Part shown: piece by piece, positions 12,917 through 25,998 of the stretch
How the letters are laid out: every line of letters starts with the position of its first letter
Position numbering within the stretch: the first letter of the stretch is position 1
Origin: Anaeramoeba flamelloides
Taxonomy: Eukaryota; Metamonada; Anaeramoebidae
Length of the DNA: 64,000 bases
Direction of reading: 5' to 3'
Assembly (NCBI GenBank): GCA_027625915.1
Contig: JANTQA010000047.1
Location: 14,260,001-14,324,000, forward strand
Position numbers and translations under genes: made by a program
The notes under the pieces: model-generated
Told to the model about the DNA's origin: nothing
Databases searched by the model: none
Seen by the model: the letters and a program-made list of their open reading frames with translations, nothing else

Positions 12917-15900
12917 TTATTTCCATTGTCTTCTGAAATTTTTTCTTAATTTGATATGTAAATTTTTTATCCAAGGGTTTAAAGTGGAAGCATAACCATT
13001 TTTGTCTTCTCGGTTTGATAGGCCTATTGGCAAAACTTGGCTAGCACCCAGTTCTCTTAATTTAGCGTCTATTAATTTAATAGCGTTATTAAATCTTGTA
13101 TATGATGTTGAGCCTAAACCAAAGGCACAGTATTGTAGTTTATTTAAGGACATTGGTTGTAGATTTTTCAATTGGTTAAAAAACTGGACTGCATTTTCGG
13201 GGAAGGATCCGTCCCAAAAAGTTGAAGTGACGAAGATTACCAATTTTTCATTTTTCAAGTTAATAGGGTGTTCGTATTGGTTCATTTCCATTATTCTAAC
13301 CTTTTTATTTATCTTAGCGATTGAATGGGCAATTTTTTCAGCGGCCTTTTGCGCTGTACCAGTTTGCGACCCAAACAGAATTAATAGGGAGTTTTTAGCG
13401 TTCAAACCGTGATTGTTTTCAAAATACTTTGATTTGGTATCTTTTAAAGATTCAGTGGTGAATTTGAAAGGTTCGTACGTGGTATGTAAGTATTGAATGG
13501 CCTTTTCCCCATACGGTTTTTTCAGCCAATCTTGATATAGCTTTTTAATTTGTGGATTTTCATGGCTCGCTCTTGTGATTATACTCTCTTCTCGGTTATA
13601 TACAGACTTGATTCTGAGAGGCAAAATTTGTTGGTTAGATCTTGGTTGACCGCCACCGCCAATGCACCCACCGGGGCAGGCCATAATTTCGATGAAATCA
13701 TAATTAAAAGCAGAAGTGCCCCATGGTTCCAAAAATTTATGGATATTTTTGCCACCAGAGACAATTGCAATTCTTAATTGCCTTCCATCAAAATCCAAAC
13801 TTGCTTCTTTGATTTCTTCAAGCCCCCTCACTGGTTGGAATTTCAATTTTGGAAAGGTTTCGCTGGTTTTGAGCCAATAGGCGCTTCTTAATGCTGCTTC
13901 CATAACACCGCCCGTTGCTGCAAATAATTGAGCAGATCCCGAAGAGCTTCCCAGTGGATTATCAAAATCTCTTTCCTCTAATTGAGACAATTCAATTCCT
14001 CTCCTTTTGATCATCCTTCCAAGTTCCCGAACAGTTAAAGTTAAATCCACATCTCTTATTTTGGTTTTTTCATTTCTGAACTGTGTCCTTAGCAGCTCCG
14101 ACTTTTTGGCTGTACAGGGCATTATCGTGACACAAAAAATATCGTGCTGGGCAACTTTAATTTTTTTGGCATAGTAGTTTTTAATAACGGATCCAAACAT
14201 TTGCTGTGGGGACCTACAGCTTGACAAATGTGGTATCAATTTTGGATATTGCTTTTCAACCATGTTTACCCACCCTGGGCAACACGATGTAAACATTGGT
14301 GTAATGGCCTTTGGATCTGTTAATCTATGTAACAATTCCGTTCCTTCTTCCATAATTGTCAAATCTGCAGTGAATTGAACATCAAACACTTTATGAAAGC
14401 CTATTAATCGAAGTAAGTGTACACATTGACCAGTTGTTAACGAACCTGGTTGTAGTTTAAACAGTTCAGCCATCGTTAATCGGCAAGATGGCGCAATTCC
14501 GACCACAACTAATTTCTTTCTTGATTTTAAAATTAAATCAACCTTTTCGCTTTGATCAATCTCTGTAATTGCACCTGATGGGCAGTATAATGAACATTGC
14601 CCACACGAAATACACATCGATTCATTGAGAAATTTACCTCTTGTGTTAAAAGCAGGCATTAAAGAATCAGGCAGTGTAGCTATTGCTGAATAAACGTTCA
14701 TACCTACAATGTGTTTTTATTTTTTTTTATTTTAATCATAAGGGGTATGAATTATCAAATAAAAAATTTTTAAAATTAGAATTATTATTAATATGAAATT
14801 TTTAAATGTTGAATAAATATAATAATAATATTTTCAAAAATGAAAAATGATGTATTCAAAATTTGTGTTCGATATTAATTGAAAATGATTTTTTTTTTTT
14901 TTTTTTTTAATTGTAACAGAGAAAGGTTTAATCATGTTTTTAAGGAATTAGCGCCTAACGGGGGAGATGTCTAGGATCAAAGTATGTTATTATTGAATGA
15001 AAATAACATGAATTCTACATTGTCCAAATATCCTCTAAAAAAAACGATTTGTAAAATCGCAATAAAAGTTGATCTCATCAATTAAAAATGATCCTTATAT
15101 TAGTAGAAAAATTTAACGAATTTTAGAAAAAAAATCTGCATTTAGAGACAAATTTAAAGCTTGAATTATCAATCTAAAGACTTTAAATTTGAAAAATATC
15201 TTTCTTAAATTTGTCTCGAAATATAGAATAGTTGCGAAAAAATTGGATTTTTTTTAAAAATTTAAATAATTAATGATTATATTTTTACAAATTATTTCCA
15301 ACTCTAGAGTAATATATATTGAAAAGATAACAACTGTTAAAGAAAGGGAGCTAAGTAATCAATCTTTTCGTTTTTTATCTTGAATAATTATTAAGTAAAT
15401 CCTGAAATTTAAAAAATTTGAAAAAATGATTATCTTTAAAGTAGCTGTAAATATTAATTTTAAATATTGGAATACAATGTATTTTGAGTTTCTATTTTTA
15501 GATTTGGAATAGTAATTAAAAAAAAAAAAAAAAAAACATTCCAAAATGTTAATGTTTAATTGTAATCCTTAATAAAAAATCGTCTTAATTTTTTGTTAAA
15601 TACTATTCATAATAGATTTTTTAGAGGCATTTGAACTTTGCAAAGCTAATATAATTTACTTTTAATTATAACATACTTTAATTATAGACAAATCTATATC
15701 GGCACTAATCACTTAAGTCTAAAAAAAAAAAAAAATTAAGTTATATGACTCAGAATAACATTTTAAAAATAATAGGAGAAAAATGTTCAATTCTCGAATT
15801 ATAGCTCTTTTATAATATAAATCGAAAATAAATGTATCAAAAAAAAAAAACAAAATAAAAAGATTTAATTATTAACTCAAAAAATCACTTCGAGAAGTAT

Positions 15901-18900
15901 AATATGAATTGAACGAATTTAAAAAAAAATGTTTTCAACTTTAAATTGTTGTGTGTGATTGTTTTATTGACAACAAAAAAAAAAATTATTTTTCAATTTT
16001 TATTTTAATTTGGGATGTTTTTAATCAAATTAAAAAAAAATGTTTTTAAAAAGACTTGTAAAAGCAATCTACAAACTCGAATAGATCTATTTTTAAAACA
16101 GTAATTAAAACTTATGTTAGTAGAACCTTTTTTAAATTACTTGAAATGAATTGAAAAAAAAAAAAAAAAAAGATTGAAAAGAAAAGAAAAAAAGAGAGGG
16201 TGTGTATAAAATGGAAAAGAAGAAAGCAATTACCTTGAATATTTGAACAAACTTTTACACATCTAGTACAATCAATACACTTTGTATGGTCAACTTGTAT
16301 CGCATGGTTTGAATTGTCAATGAATTTATTTGAGACCTTTTCAATCAAGTCTTCTAATAAAGATTCCACTTCTTCGTCATAATCTTCATTTTGCTGATTA
16401 ATTTTTTTTTTCAGTCTTAATTTTTTTTCGCCCATTCCAATATATTTATTTAATCGAGAATTTCCTCTTGTGTCATGATTACCAACCATTTTCATTACCA
16501 ACTTTCGATTTTTTTGCCTTAATCTTAATTCGGCTAGTGCGCTCATCAGTTGCTGTCTAATTGAAGGAGAATCGGTTCGAATTTCTAATCCGTCCCAAAT
16601 GTCTGTAGCACATGCGCACGCACTGCTGAAGTTACTCGAGTTGTTGTTTTTAATTTCAACAACGCAACATTTACATGTACCCACTGGCCCCAATGATGGA
16701 TGGTAACATAATGCAGCAATGTCAAATCCAACATTCCTACAAGCCTCGAGCATATTAAATTTAGAATTTACTGTAAATGTTTCCCCGTCAATGATAATTT
16801 TCACATCATGGCTACCACCGGCTTTTGACCCTAAATCATAAGAATGGTTTCTGTTTAATTCCAATTCTTCAGTTTGCTTTTTGATTAATTTTTTGAATTT
16901 TGTTGTGGATTTTGTGCTTAAAATATGTGATGATGGCCATCTAATGATCGTTGGATCCTCGGCACAAGACAAGGTTATATTTTTATTTGGTGTGAGGATA
17001 GACCGAATTGGGGAGCTGTGGCCCTTTAAAACGGCCTTGCATTTATTCTTTTTCAATGACCAAACTTTAATTTTATTATCATTTCCACCAGTGTATAATA
17101 AATCATCATACCTTTGGATGCATCTAATTTTGCCATTATGGCCCGGTAAGAAAATTGGCATTTTTTTCAATTTTTTTAAGTTATACACCCCAACCCTTCC
17201 GTCCCAAGATGCTGTATATAATAAATTTTTATATAAGCATAATTGAATTACAGCATATTCGTGCCCAAATAGACTATGGAAATTTTTGCCAGTTCTTGTA
17301 TCCCATAATTTAATCGTCTTATCTCGGGATCCAGTATAAAGAATTTTTTTTTCTGGATCATGTTGCATACAAAAAATCCAATCAGCATGTCCGGAAAATA
17401 CATGTTTTTTAGAGCCAGTCTATTTTGAATCAGAAAATTATTTTTTATTTTTAAAATTTGGAAATTAAATATTATAATTTTTTTATATATAATTTGGTTA
17501 AGTTTTCAATCAAATTATTGTAAACAAAATGTTGATTATTTGAATTTAGAATTCAATGAATATATTTATAAAAAAAAAAAAATGGCGGGGTAATAAATAA
17601 TAAATTTAGGGTGGGATGTAATATTCCAAGGTAATGTTTTTTAAGTCATTGAAGAAATCAAACTCAAAAGATGTTGGAAATAATAAAACAAAAATGAAAA
17701 AAAAAACAAAAAAAAACAACTGATTAGATTGTTTTGATAAAACAGCTAAAGCATAAAGAAAAAGACATTACTAATGGACATTTTCACGAGAAGATGGCAT
17801 ATTTTAAAACCATTCACATTACACCAAAAATGGAGGTTTTTCTCGTAATTAAAAAATAATTATGGGTTATAAGTAAATAATTTTGGAGGAAATTCAAAAA
17901 CAAATTTTAAAAAATATTTAATCTGAAAAATAGAAAAAAAAAGGATAATTTGATTTTTTCGCATCTTTTAGATTTTATTATTTAATATAGGCCTTAATTA
18001 TAGAATTTAAAATTTTTTTCGAATAGAATGAGTTTTCAGTTAAAGAATAATCATTTGTTCAGGCAGATAATATTCAATCATAAAAGTAATTGAGAAGATG
18101 TATTTTGTATTATTGTTTCTTATTTCATAAAGTAAAACCAAGATCGTTCTTGTAAAAGTAAAATGAGAAATACAAGAAGAAGGTTCAAAAATAAAGACAG
18201 TTATTTTTTTTTATGTTTTTTTTTTTTTTTTTTGAATTGCTATTGAAAGGATCATTTCATAAATAAGAAATGTGTCTGTCTCACAGAGAGTTGGGATTTG
18301 GATGAACTAAAAAAAATTCTTTATTTTGACGATTATAAAATTTTAGATCATTGAGTTTTGGTTTAGTAATCATTTCATTTGTATAGGATAACTCTACTCT
18401 CTTTGAAAATCTAACCAATATCCAATTTGCTTATTATTTATTGTTTTCAAATATTAAGGAATAATATTGGAGTACAAAATAATAAACTTTGACTCTTTTG
18501 TTTTTGACAGTGTAATTTTTCAGAGAAATTAATAAAAAAATAAAAAAAAATTATTTTTTGGTTAATAGGGCTATTTCTATTTTAATTAAAATTCTATTAA
18601 ATGTGATGAATGATCATTTAAAAATAATACAAAAATGAATTGTTGTGTTCATATACTTTTTGTTTTTTTAATAAATTGTATGTATTGCAAATTTTTGGTT
18701 TTTTTCGATTGTATAAAAACATTATTGTTTGATCCAAAAACTTTGTCTATTTTTTTTAACTTAAAAAAAGGCAAATTTGAAATTGATTTTGATTACATTT
18801 TGTTGAATTTTCCCTCCAGATGATTTTGAAAGATATTTATACCCTGTACTTTAACTCGTCAGTACTTGTATTTAAAGTGGAGGTTCTTTTTAAACAGGGA

Positions 18901-20320
18901 CTTTTGGATTTTCAAAGTTTTCCAGTTAAATTTTAAATTTGGTTTATTCCAAAACAGTTTTGCAGAAAATTACAAATTTTCACTTAAAAATAAATTTTAA
19001 CAACCTCTATTAACTTTTCATTATTTAAATGCAACAACTCATACCATAGATATAAAAACAATCAATATTGAGCATAAAATCTGAATAATCCTTAAAGTTC
19101 AGCAAAGAAAATAAAAGAAAAGACAAGAAACAAAAATAAATTGATAAGGGAAAACAAATTTAAAAATTTACTTCAACATCCCACGCAATTACAGATTTAT
19201 CAATTGAAGCAGAATAAAGCGTATTTGTGTTAATGTCTGATATCAGCTTTGTTATATAATCGCTATGTCCTAAAAAGTTTTGTTTCAGTGTTCCTTCTTT
19301 TGTTATCAGAAAAATAGGAAAAAAAAAAAAAAAAAAAAGTGAAAAGTGGGTGTTTAGGTATTAAAAAAAAAAAAAAGTATTTTTGAATTTCTTGATCAAA
19401 GATAGGATCTATACATAATAGAAATGAAATTTAGATAAATCAAAATAAATGAAAAGTATAATGGCATTTGAATTGTAAAGGGGAATAAATTTTGACTTTT
19501 TTTTTCTTTTCCTTTTTTTTATTTAAACTAACAAAACGAAAGTTCAAAAATTTGTATTGTTGATCAATTTTTATTTGAATGGTGTGTTGATAACTTTGGG
19601 GTGAACTAACAGACCAAAATTAGCCTTTGATTTCAGAACGAAAAAAAAAAAGTTAACCGGTTAAAATCTACCACTTGAAAATTCCAAAAACCAGTAAACA
19701 GATATTATTGTTGCTTGATTTGGATTTTTTATTTTTTTTTAGACACACAGTGTTGGTATTTTCACACGTGCTTTAATCCAAATAAAAGGCTTTTATTTGC
19801 TTTATTATAAATTAAAAAAAAAAAAATGAAATTTGTCAACAAAAAGTAATTTTCTTCGAAATATAAAAGATTTTGCAAAAATCCTATTCCATTTAACAGT
19901 CACTAAACACACTCAAAACCAAATTACAAAAGAGTTAAACAAAGACTTACCATGAACATTCCATAGTTTTACAGAGCAGTCTGCAGATCCAGAGAACAGC
20001 CGATCGTTTTTGTCCACTCCAAAGGAAGTGATCCTCTTTGTGTGGCCAACAAAGGAATTAATAACACGCTGCTTTTGGGTGTCCCAGCTTTTAATCTCGC
20101 CACCAGAGTCACATGAGAACAAAACTCCGTTGTGGAGGACCAAGGACTCAACAGGGGATTGATGTGCCTGGAAGCTGCTCGTGCAATAGCCCGTTTCAAT
20201 CGACCATACCTTAACTGTTTGATCACTCGCGGCAGAGTAAATGAAATTGTCATCTGCAGCAATACAATTCACAGGGCTTTCGTGTCCTTTTAATAAAACC
20301 ATCGGTCCAAGTGTTAGTTC
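12917..20320 (-). CDS. WD40-[FeFe]-hydrogenase-flavodoxin fusion protein
   Basis: Exons are 20320-19951, 19296-19172, 17419-16234 and 14703-12917, with matching phases 1, 0 and 1; they give about 1155 aa. Domains in order: about eight WD40 repeats (GH...WD pattern); a [2Fe-2S] domain (CYHPSLGPVGTCKCC, later CACATDIWDG, 16.8-16.56 kb); two [4Fe-4S] clusters (CIDCTRCVKVC and CISCGQCSLYC); the H-cluster domain with TSCCPGW (14270-14290), MPCTAKKSE (14096-14122) and EIMACPGGCIGGGGQP (13643-13690); the small-subunit-like tail (GEKAIQYLHTTY); and a flavodoxin domain (FGSQTGTAQ, FPENAVQFF, FGLGSTSYTRF). It should reduce protons or oxidise H2, with electrons moving through the Fe-S chain and FMN. The segment that normally carries the His/Cys3 [4Fe-4S] ligands (near 16410-16505) has no Cys. 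The first coding exon is unresolved: the frame is open upstream to 20320, the first ATG is at 20302, and a further 5' exon is likely. Targeting therefore cannot be judged. Confidence 0.93.
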
Positions 20321-21265
20321 CTATGAAGAGATTTAATTTGTGTTTTGTGTTTTTTGTTTTTGTTTATGTGACAGTTTTAGTATTCATTTGCAATGAACAA
20401 AAATTTGGTGTGTTAAAAAGGAAGGAAAGGGGGTGTTTTACAGTTTCCATTTGAAATTAATAACAAGGTCTTTTTTTACAAAACAAAAAGAAAAAGTTTT
20501 TTTGCAAAAGAAAAAAGGAACAATAATAAAAAGTTTTAGATTGTGATTGTCTTTAATTGTCAAATTACAACAAAGCATCAGGATTATTGTGGCTTGTCAG
20601 TAATGAGATATTGTGTTGCGAACTTTAGAAAATTTATTTATCCAAATTACAAATAAGAAATACAAAAATCGGTTTAAGATTCCCAAAATTCCCTTTTCAT
20701 TCTTGTTCACACACTGTTAACAATTACAAAATCTCTCAGTACATTGTTAAAAAAAAACTTTTGACAATAAAAATACCCCTTAAACATTCTTTTATATTTT
20801 TATCATTTGCTTTCGATTTTTCATTTTCCATTTACAAATAATACATAGTCAATAAACTCAATAAAAAAACAAATTTCTTATTTCTTATGTTTCTGATTGT
20901 TGTCACAAGAAAAGTGAAATATTTTCTTTCTGAATTTAACAAAGACAATTATCAAAAAAATAGGAATTGAACAAAAGTACATTTTCTTTTATTTTATTAT
21001 TTTTAAGGTCTCGTCACTCGAGTACTTTGGTTCGTTCTTCATCTTTACACACAATATGGATGTTTATTGTAAAATTAAAAGATCAACATTTTCATTCATC
21101 TTCCCTAAAATAATCAGATTCCAAGAAATAAAAAAAATAATCAAAGTATCCTGATTCTTGAGAGGGAATTAATAATTTAAGCTGATTTATTGAATGAAAA
21201 GATTAAAATTTTCCAAGATTTTGATAACCTTTTTTTTTTGGAATGAAGAATGAAAATTTTTTTTA

Positions 21266-21722
21266 CTGTTGAGAGAAAAATGTTGGACACAGAAAAATGG
21301 TTAGACACTAATTTTAATTGGGAACCTTAGTAAAATTGAAAATCAAATCCTATTGATAACAGGTGAATTTTATATAAATCCAGGTTTAAACGTGTTACAC
21401 GTTAATTAATCTGTGGTGTGTGTAGAATACTCATTTGAAAGGATGATAACTAAAGTAGATCTTGCTATTTTAACATAAATCCAAGTTTTAGTAAAGCTAA
21501 CTATTAATTCTGAAAATGGTAATTTTTAAACTTGCTTTAGATTGTTAGAGATAAGGTTTTGAAAAAGTAGAATTACATTAATCATTATTCTAATAAGTAG
21601 ATTATTGTTATTTTCTTTAGTTATTTCACAAACGATAGAAATTAAAAATCATATTCTGAAATGTTCAAAATTAAAATTGGTGTCCAACTATTTCTCTCTG
21701 TCAAACATTTTTCTCTCAACAG
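21266..21722. mobile_element. MITE with 54-bp terminal inverted repeats and TTA duplication
   Basis: The left end CTGTTGAGAGAAAAATGTTG continues inverted at the right end (…CATTTTTCTCTCAACAG). About 54 bp match with a handful of mismatches. TTA flanks both sides (21263-21265 and 21723-21725), the target size and sequence typical of PIF/Harbinger elements. The element is 457 bp and non-coding, and lies upstream of the hydrogenase gene. Confidence 0.65.
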
Positions 21723-21948
21723 TTAATTTATTTTGTAACAAATTGTAAAATGGATTTAGTTCTCTGGCAATTTTGACTTGATTATTTAAATAAACTTTCG
21801 AGATTTTAACTTTACAAGTCTTTGAAATTTCCATTCCATCAAATTTCACTTGACTATCTTGTTTTCAATTCTCAAGTCTGGTATTCTTAAAGAACTCTCC
21901 GTTCACTCAATATTTCACAAAATATATCGCAATAAAAAAGAATACAGT

Positions 21949-22420
21949 GATCAAAATAATGCGTACCCAACGACTATAATCCATGTTTGAAAATATTAAC
22001 CGTGATTTTTTTTATTCTTGTACCAAGGCAACACCCAATTCTACTACCAAATAATATACCTAAGTTCGAATCAATTTTGAAAGTAAATCCCTGGTTATTT
22101 TCATTAAAATTTAAATTATTCATACAATTAGTTGAAAATTTTCCATAATATTCTCAATTTTTTTGAAATTTTTTGTTTTTTTTATGATTAAAATTTTCTT
22201 ATAAATTAACTCTATTTTTTGAGATAAATTTTGCAATTTGGATCCTTCATTTTTAGAATTTCTTTTTAAATAATAGAACTTTAAGAACCTATACCATATT
22301 TTTTACGGGTTTATTATTGGTTTCTTGGGTTGGTTAATGTATTGGACAACTATAACAAAAAATCACGCTTTTTATTTTGTAACACGCATAATATTTTTTT
22401 GCACGCTTTATTTTGACAAC
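21949..22420. repeat. Long-TIR interspersed repeat, copy 1
   Basis: Starts GATCAAAATAATGCG and ends CGCTTTATTTTGACAAC; about 70 bp at the two ends are diverged inverted copies. The core TTTTTGAGATAAATTTTGCA, then ATCCTTCATTTTTAGAAT, is shared with copies at 32608-33087, 59181-59770 and 63131-63480. No ORF. Confidence 0.6.
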
Positions 22421-23979
22421 ATTAGGTTAAATAAATCATAATAAACATACATTATCTTCTCTTTCTCTAATATTTATTGGAACTCAAGAAAGAGGAATCG
22501 AAAAGGGTAGTTGAAGTGGAAAATTAATTCTTATTTATAATTCAAAAACCAGTATTAATTTTAAAAAGATTGAACTCGAATTACAACTGTTTCAACAAAG
22601 TAAAGGAGAAAAACTTTCAAAAATGATTATCAAACAAGTTGGCGGACTCATTTTAACTGTTGAAGTAAAGAGTTTTAAAAACTTTGTTACTCACTTTTTT
22701 AAAGTTGCACTCTTTAAAAATCTTCAAATTAAATAAGGATATCTTTGCTTCTAAACAATATTTACCGATTTGGAAAAAAATTATTTTATCGTAATTTAAT
22801 AGTATCACCTTCAATCAAGGTCACGTTTCCCTAATAGATATGTGAGTAAATCAGATAAATGATTGAAAAGTGGAAATATCAAAAAATTTAGGTAAAGCTT
22901 CTTTTTTTTTTAACAAAATAGGGTTTTTAGAACAAGAACATGAATAAAACAGTCGTTGTGTTAAAACAGATTATATTGATCACTTAATTACAAAGTGTAG
23001 AATTTTTTGTTAAATATTACTTACCATAAAAAGATACTCTTCGTATTATTGTAAGACAAGATCTAAAGTCGATTTCAAAATCATTGTCCCATTCAAAATC
23101 ATATCTTGACAATAAATATCCCAAATGAAGTTATCAAGGTGTTATTTGAGTGTATTCAAAAAAATATGCTGATTATAATTCTCAATAGGTGATAGTTTTA
23201 CATTCGCCAAGAATGAATTATAATCTGCTTATTTTGGAGAAATAAACAAAATTGTAAGAGTTATTATTCAAAACAGGCAAGTATTAAAATAAAATTAAAA
23301 ACCAACAAAAAACAAAAAATATATTTACTATTTTTCTTTTATAACAATAAATAACAAAACATGGAAATTCTACCAATTTTAATAAATAAATTTTGAAAAG
23401 TTTATACTCATTCAGAATTTCCAAAAATCAACTTTAAAGTAGTAAACTCAAACAAATTAATAAATTTTATCTTGAAATTTTCAACCAAAATTTTTTATTA
23501 TTATTGTTTGTTAAAAACATTCAAATTGGATGTTTAGATGATTAAAAGAGTTTTTTAATTTTCACTTTTTTTGAAAATTAGTTTAAGCTGCTATACTTGA
23601 TCTACATGAAATTTACTAATTTGAAAAATCTAATAACCCCATCTAATTTCAATAATTAGAAACTCTCTCATCATCCTAAAAAGTTATTTTGAATAACAAA
23701 AAATAACAATTCACAATTTGAAAATAGCCAAAATTGAAAGAGTAAGCAAGTGACAAGAAGTTGGTTCTAAAGTATAGGCTAATTAAATTATCTTTGTAGA
23801 CATGTTTTTTTTTTTTTGTCATTTTTTTAGTCTAGCCTGGAAAAAAATGATAACAACATTAAAAACAAACTTTATTTAATTAAATTTAAAAAACTAAATA
23901 ATAAATAAAAAAAAAAAATAGCATAATTTATAGCAAGTAATTAAAACCGAAAAACAATTTTAAATTGTTGATTAAACAA

Positions 23980-25876
23980 TCACCATGTGTGGTTCGGATT
24001 TGGAGGCGAATAAACATAAATCCAAGTCTTTAAAACTTGGCTCACAGTTTTAATTGTGATGTTTAAAAATTGGTATGGTGACTTTGGAGTTTTATTTTTT
24101 TTTAAAGAAGCTAAATATCCGTCTTGGGCTTTTTTCAACAGTTTGGCAATTTCAATCATTTTGGTTTGTTGTGCGATTAAAAATGTACAGTTCAAATTAT
24201 TATGAATTAAATAATAAACAACTTCTGACATATCTAATAAGTCAATCATTGAAATTAAAATCACGGGGAATTGCTCGAGTTTTAATGATTGGTTTATTAA
24301 ATGGATCAGCAGTTCTGGATTATTTCTAAATAAATGGTTTTCGAAAAAGGTGACAAACTTTTTCAAGGTTTTGTTTGGCAGAGTACCGAATTTCACTAAG
24401 GGTGTATGGTAAGGAGGGCTGTTTTCCATCTCTTTACCACTTAGACACAATTCATATGAATGATTAAATTGATAAATTATTTTTTTTGAAATATTTGTTT
24501 TTTTTTGTGATTCCTGTTTCATAATTTCTTTAGCAAATTCTGGCGAAGAGTTAAATGCAAAATAATGTGGTAACATTATTGGTAATTTTTCTATGCCTTT
24601 TTTCAACAAGTCTGATCTTCTTTTGAGGATTTTTGGGAGAACAATGCTATTTTCTTTTAAGGGATCATTTTTTCGGACAGTTTCTATTGGAATCTTACAA
24701 ATATCATTTTCATTTTTATGATCATTCTTAATATTATTCTGTTTATCTTTATGATCTGGATTTCTATTTTCTTCATTAATAAAAGACTGGTCGGCATTGT
24801 TTGGTTTTAAATTAGGTTTTGGTAAATTTAATAAATGAAGTAACGAAAAACATCTAATTGTACTATCATCGAATATTTTATTCCAAGGGAATATTTGTAA
24901 CCATTTACTTGAAATTAGAATTATTGGGTTAGGATTTTTAAATTTTAAGCTATTTTTTTTAAAATACTTTCGAAACATTTTTGATATTGGTTTTAATTTT
25001 TTTATAGATTTTTTATTTTTATCATTATTGTTATCTTTTTGATCATCATCATTGTGGTGATTATTATTATGCCGATGACGATGTCGATGATGGTGGTGGC
25101 GATGGCGGCGATGATGATGATGATGATGATGATGTTTATGATGTTTCTTTATTGTTGAAGACTTTTTTTTATCATTTTTTTTTTGAGGAATTTTTTTAGT
25201 TTTTTCTTTAATAATATCTTTATCAACATTTTTTTTCAAATCTTTTAATGAATTCTTTTTGCTTTGATTTAATTTATGTTTCTTTTTACGATCATTTTTA
25301 TTATTATCATGATTATGACCATGACTACGACGATGGCTATGATGATCACGATTGTTATGATGATATTTATGATTATTATTTTGTGCACTTTTTGTATATT
25401 TATTATTAAAAAAAAAGTTAGTACTAAACAAAGGATCAAAAAATTTAATATCAGTATGATTAATATTCTTTAAATTTTTGAATTTTTGTTTCAAATTTTC
25501 TTGATTAAAATCGCTAAATATCCAGCTATTTAAAAAATGTTCTTCTAATATTGACAAATAATAATGCTTGGAAATAATTTTTGCAAATAATTGTTGGTTT
25601 TTATTTAATTTCTTCCCAGATTTTAATAATATATTCCAATTTAATTCACCATTTTGAATCCCAAATAAAGAACTAAGACCACTTCTCACTTCAACAGAAT
25701 TTCTATTTTCTAATCGTTTTTTTTTTTTTTTTATAGATCTTTTTTTCCGATTTGGTAAAGTTGATCTTTTATAGGAAATGGCTTTATTAGGTAATGTTAA
25801 ATTAAATTTTTTCCAATTTTTCATTGATAATTTTAATGTTTCTTTATAGTTTTTTTCCAGTTCTTTATTATTATTA

Positions 25877-25922
<46 letters not shown>

Positions 25923-25938
25923 CATTATTATTATTATT

Positions 25939-25998
<60 letters not shown>

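Larger units (their letters stand above)
20321..23979. other. Spacer and probable 5' region of the hydrogenase gene
   Basis: The hydrogenase frame enters from an intron at 20321, so its first coding or leader exon should lie here. It also holds the MITE at 21266-21722 and the repeat at 21949-22420. No other gene supported. Confidence 0.5.

Noticed and set aside
13002-13412. 136-codon plus-strand open frame
   Set aside because: Antisense of the flavodoxin domain of the hydrogenase exon; no independent support.
14945-14980. GC-richer patch GCGCCTAACGGGGGAGATG considered as a tRNA
   Set aside because: No cloverleaf, anticodon stem or T-loop motif could be built around it.
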